From assembly GCA_022708765.1 (NCBI GenBank), contig JAKIYB010000287.1, positions 1-6,155 on the forward strand: DNA of 6,155 nt, written 5' to 3'. The notes under the pieces are model-generated. The model saw only the letters and a program-made list of their open reading frames with translations. It ran no database searches and was not told the origin of the DNA. A program made the position numbers and the translations under genes. This document shows, piece by piece, positions 6,143 through 6,155 of the stretch. This stretch comes from Armatimonadota bacterium. Lineage in GTDB: Bacteria > Armatimonadota > Hebobacteria > CAIYQO01. Numbering within the stretch: position 1 is the stretch's first letter; the number at the start of each line of letters is the position of its first letter.

Positions 6143-6155
6143 ATGCAACAGCCGA
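6143..6155 (+). CDS. Start of a further operon gene, cut by the window end
   Basis: Only ATG CAA CAG CCG and one base are visible (Met-Gln-Gln-Pro). The start is supported by a near-consensus SD and by the 4-base gap to the preceding stop, matching the tight spacing elsewhere in the operon. Nothing can be said about its product. Confidence 0.6.

Overview
The window is a compact run of genes, all on the + strand, from a bacterium with fairly high GC (by eye about 60%; not computed). It uses strong Shine-Dalgarno (SD) sites and tightly coupled starts. Zinc/corrinoid-type URO-D proteins next to xylose-isomerase-like TIM barrels are a combination I associate with environmental Planctomycetota, Chloroflexota and similar carbohydrate-specialist lineages. 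Nothing in the sequence fixes the phylum, so this is a weak inference. Both ends of the window cut through genes, and I see no credible promoter or terminator, so this looks like the interior of one operon.

Layout: (1) 1-588, C-terminal part of a URO-D superfamily protein that lacks the zinc ligands of the methyltransferase branch. (2) 585-1499, a sugar phosphate isomerase/epimerase-like TIM barrel joined to gene 1 by an ATGA overlap. (3) 1496-2329, a second, divergent TIM barrel of the same superfamily, again joined by ATGA. (4) 2326-2436, a 36-codon open frame that starts with a third ATGA overlap. Its last half is nearly identical to the C-terminal tail of gene 2, so it is probably the remains of a third isomerase gene. 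(5) 2465-3958, a 497-residue protein, probably a sialidase-like beta-propeller of unknown activity. (6) 3949-5046, a 365-residue alpha/alpha-toroid protein related to the terpenoid-cyclase/prenyltransferase fold. (7) 5065-6138, a complete URO-D family protein with the His-x-Cys...Cys zinc site of corrinoid-dependent methyltransferases. (8) 6143 onward, the first four codons of another gene behind a very strong SD.

Function (inference): two putative sugar/polyol isomerases, a propeller, a toroid and two URO-D-type proteins in one transcript suggest a cytosolic catabolic module. It could act on an unusual carbohydrate or a methylated/glycosylated compound, with the gene 7 product moving a methyl group to or from a corrinoid. 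No corrinoid protein, transporter or regulator lies inside the window, so the substrate cannot be named. The clearest unexpected signals are the isomerase remnant between genes 3 and 5 and the contrast between a zinc-competent and a zinc-less URO-D protein in the same operon.
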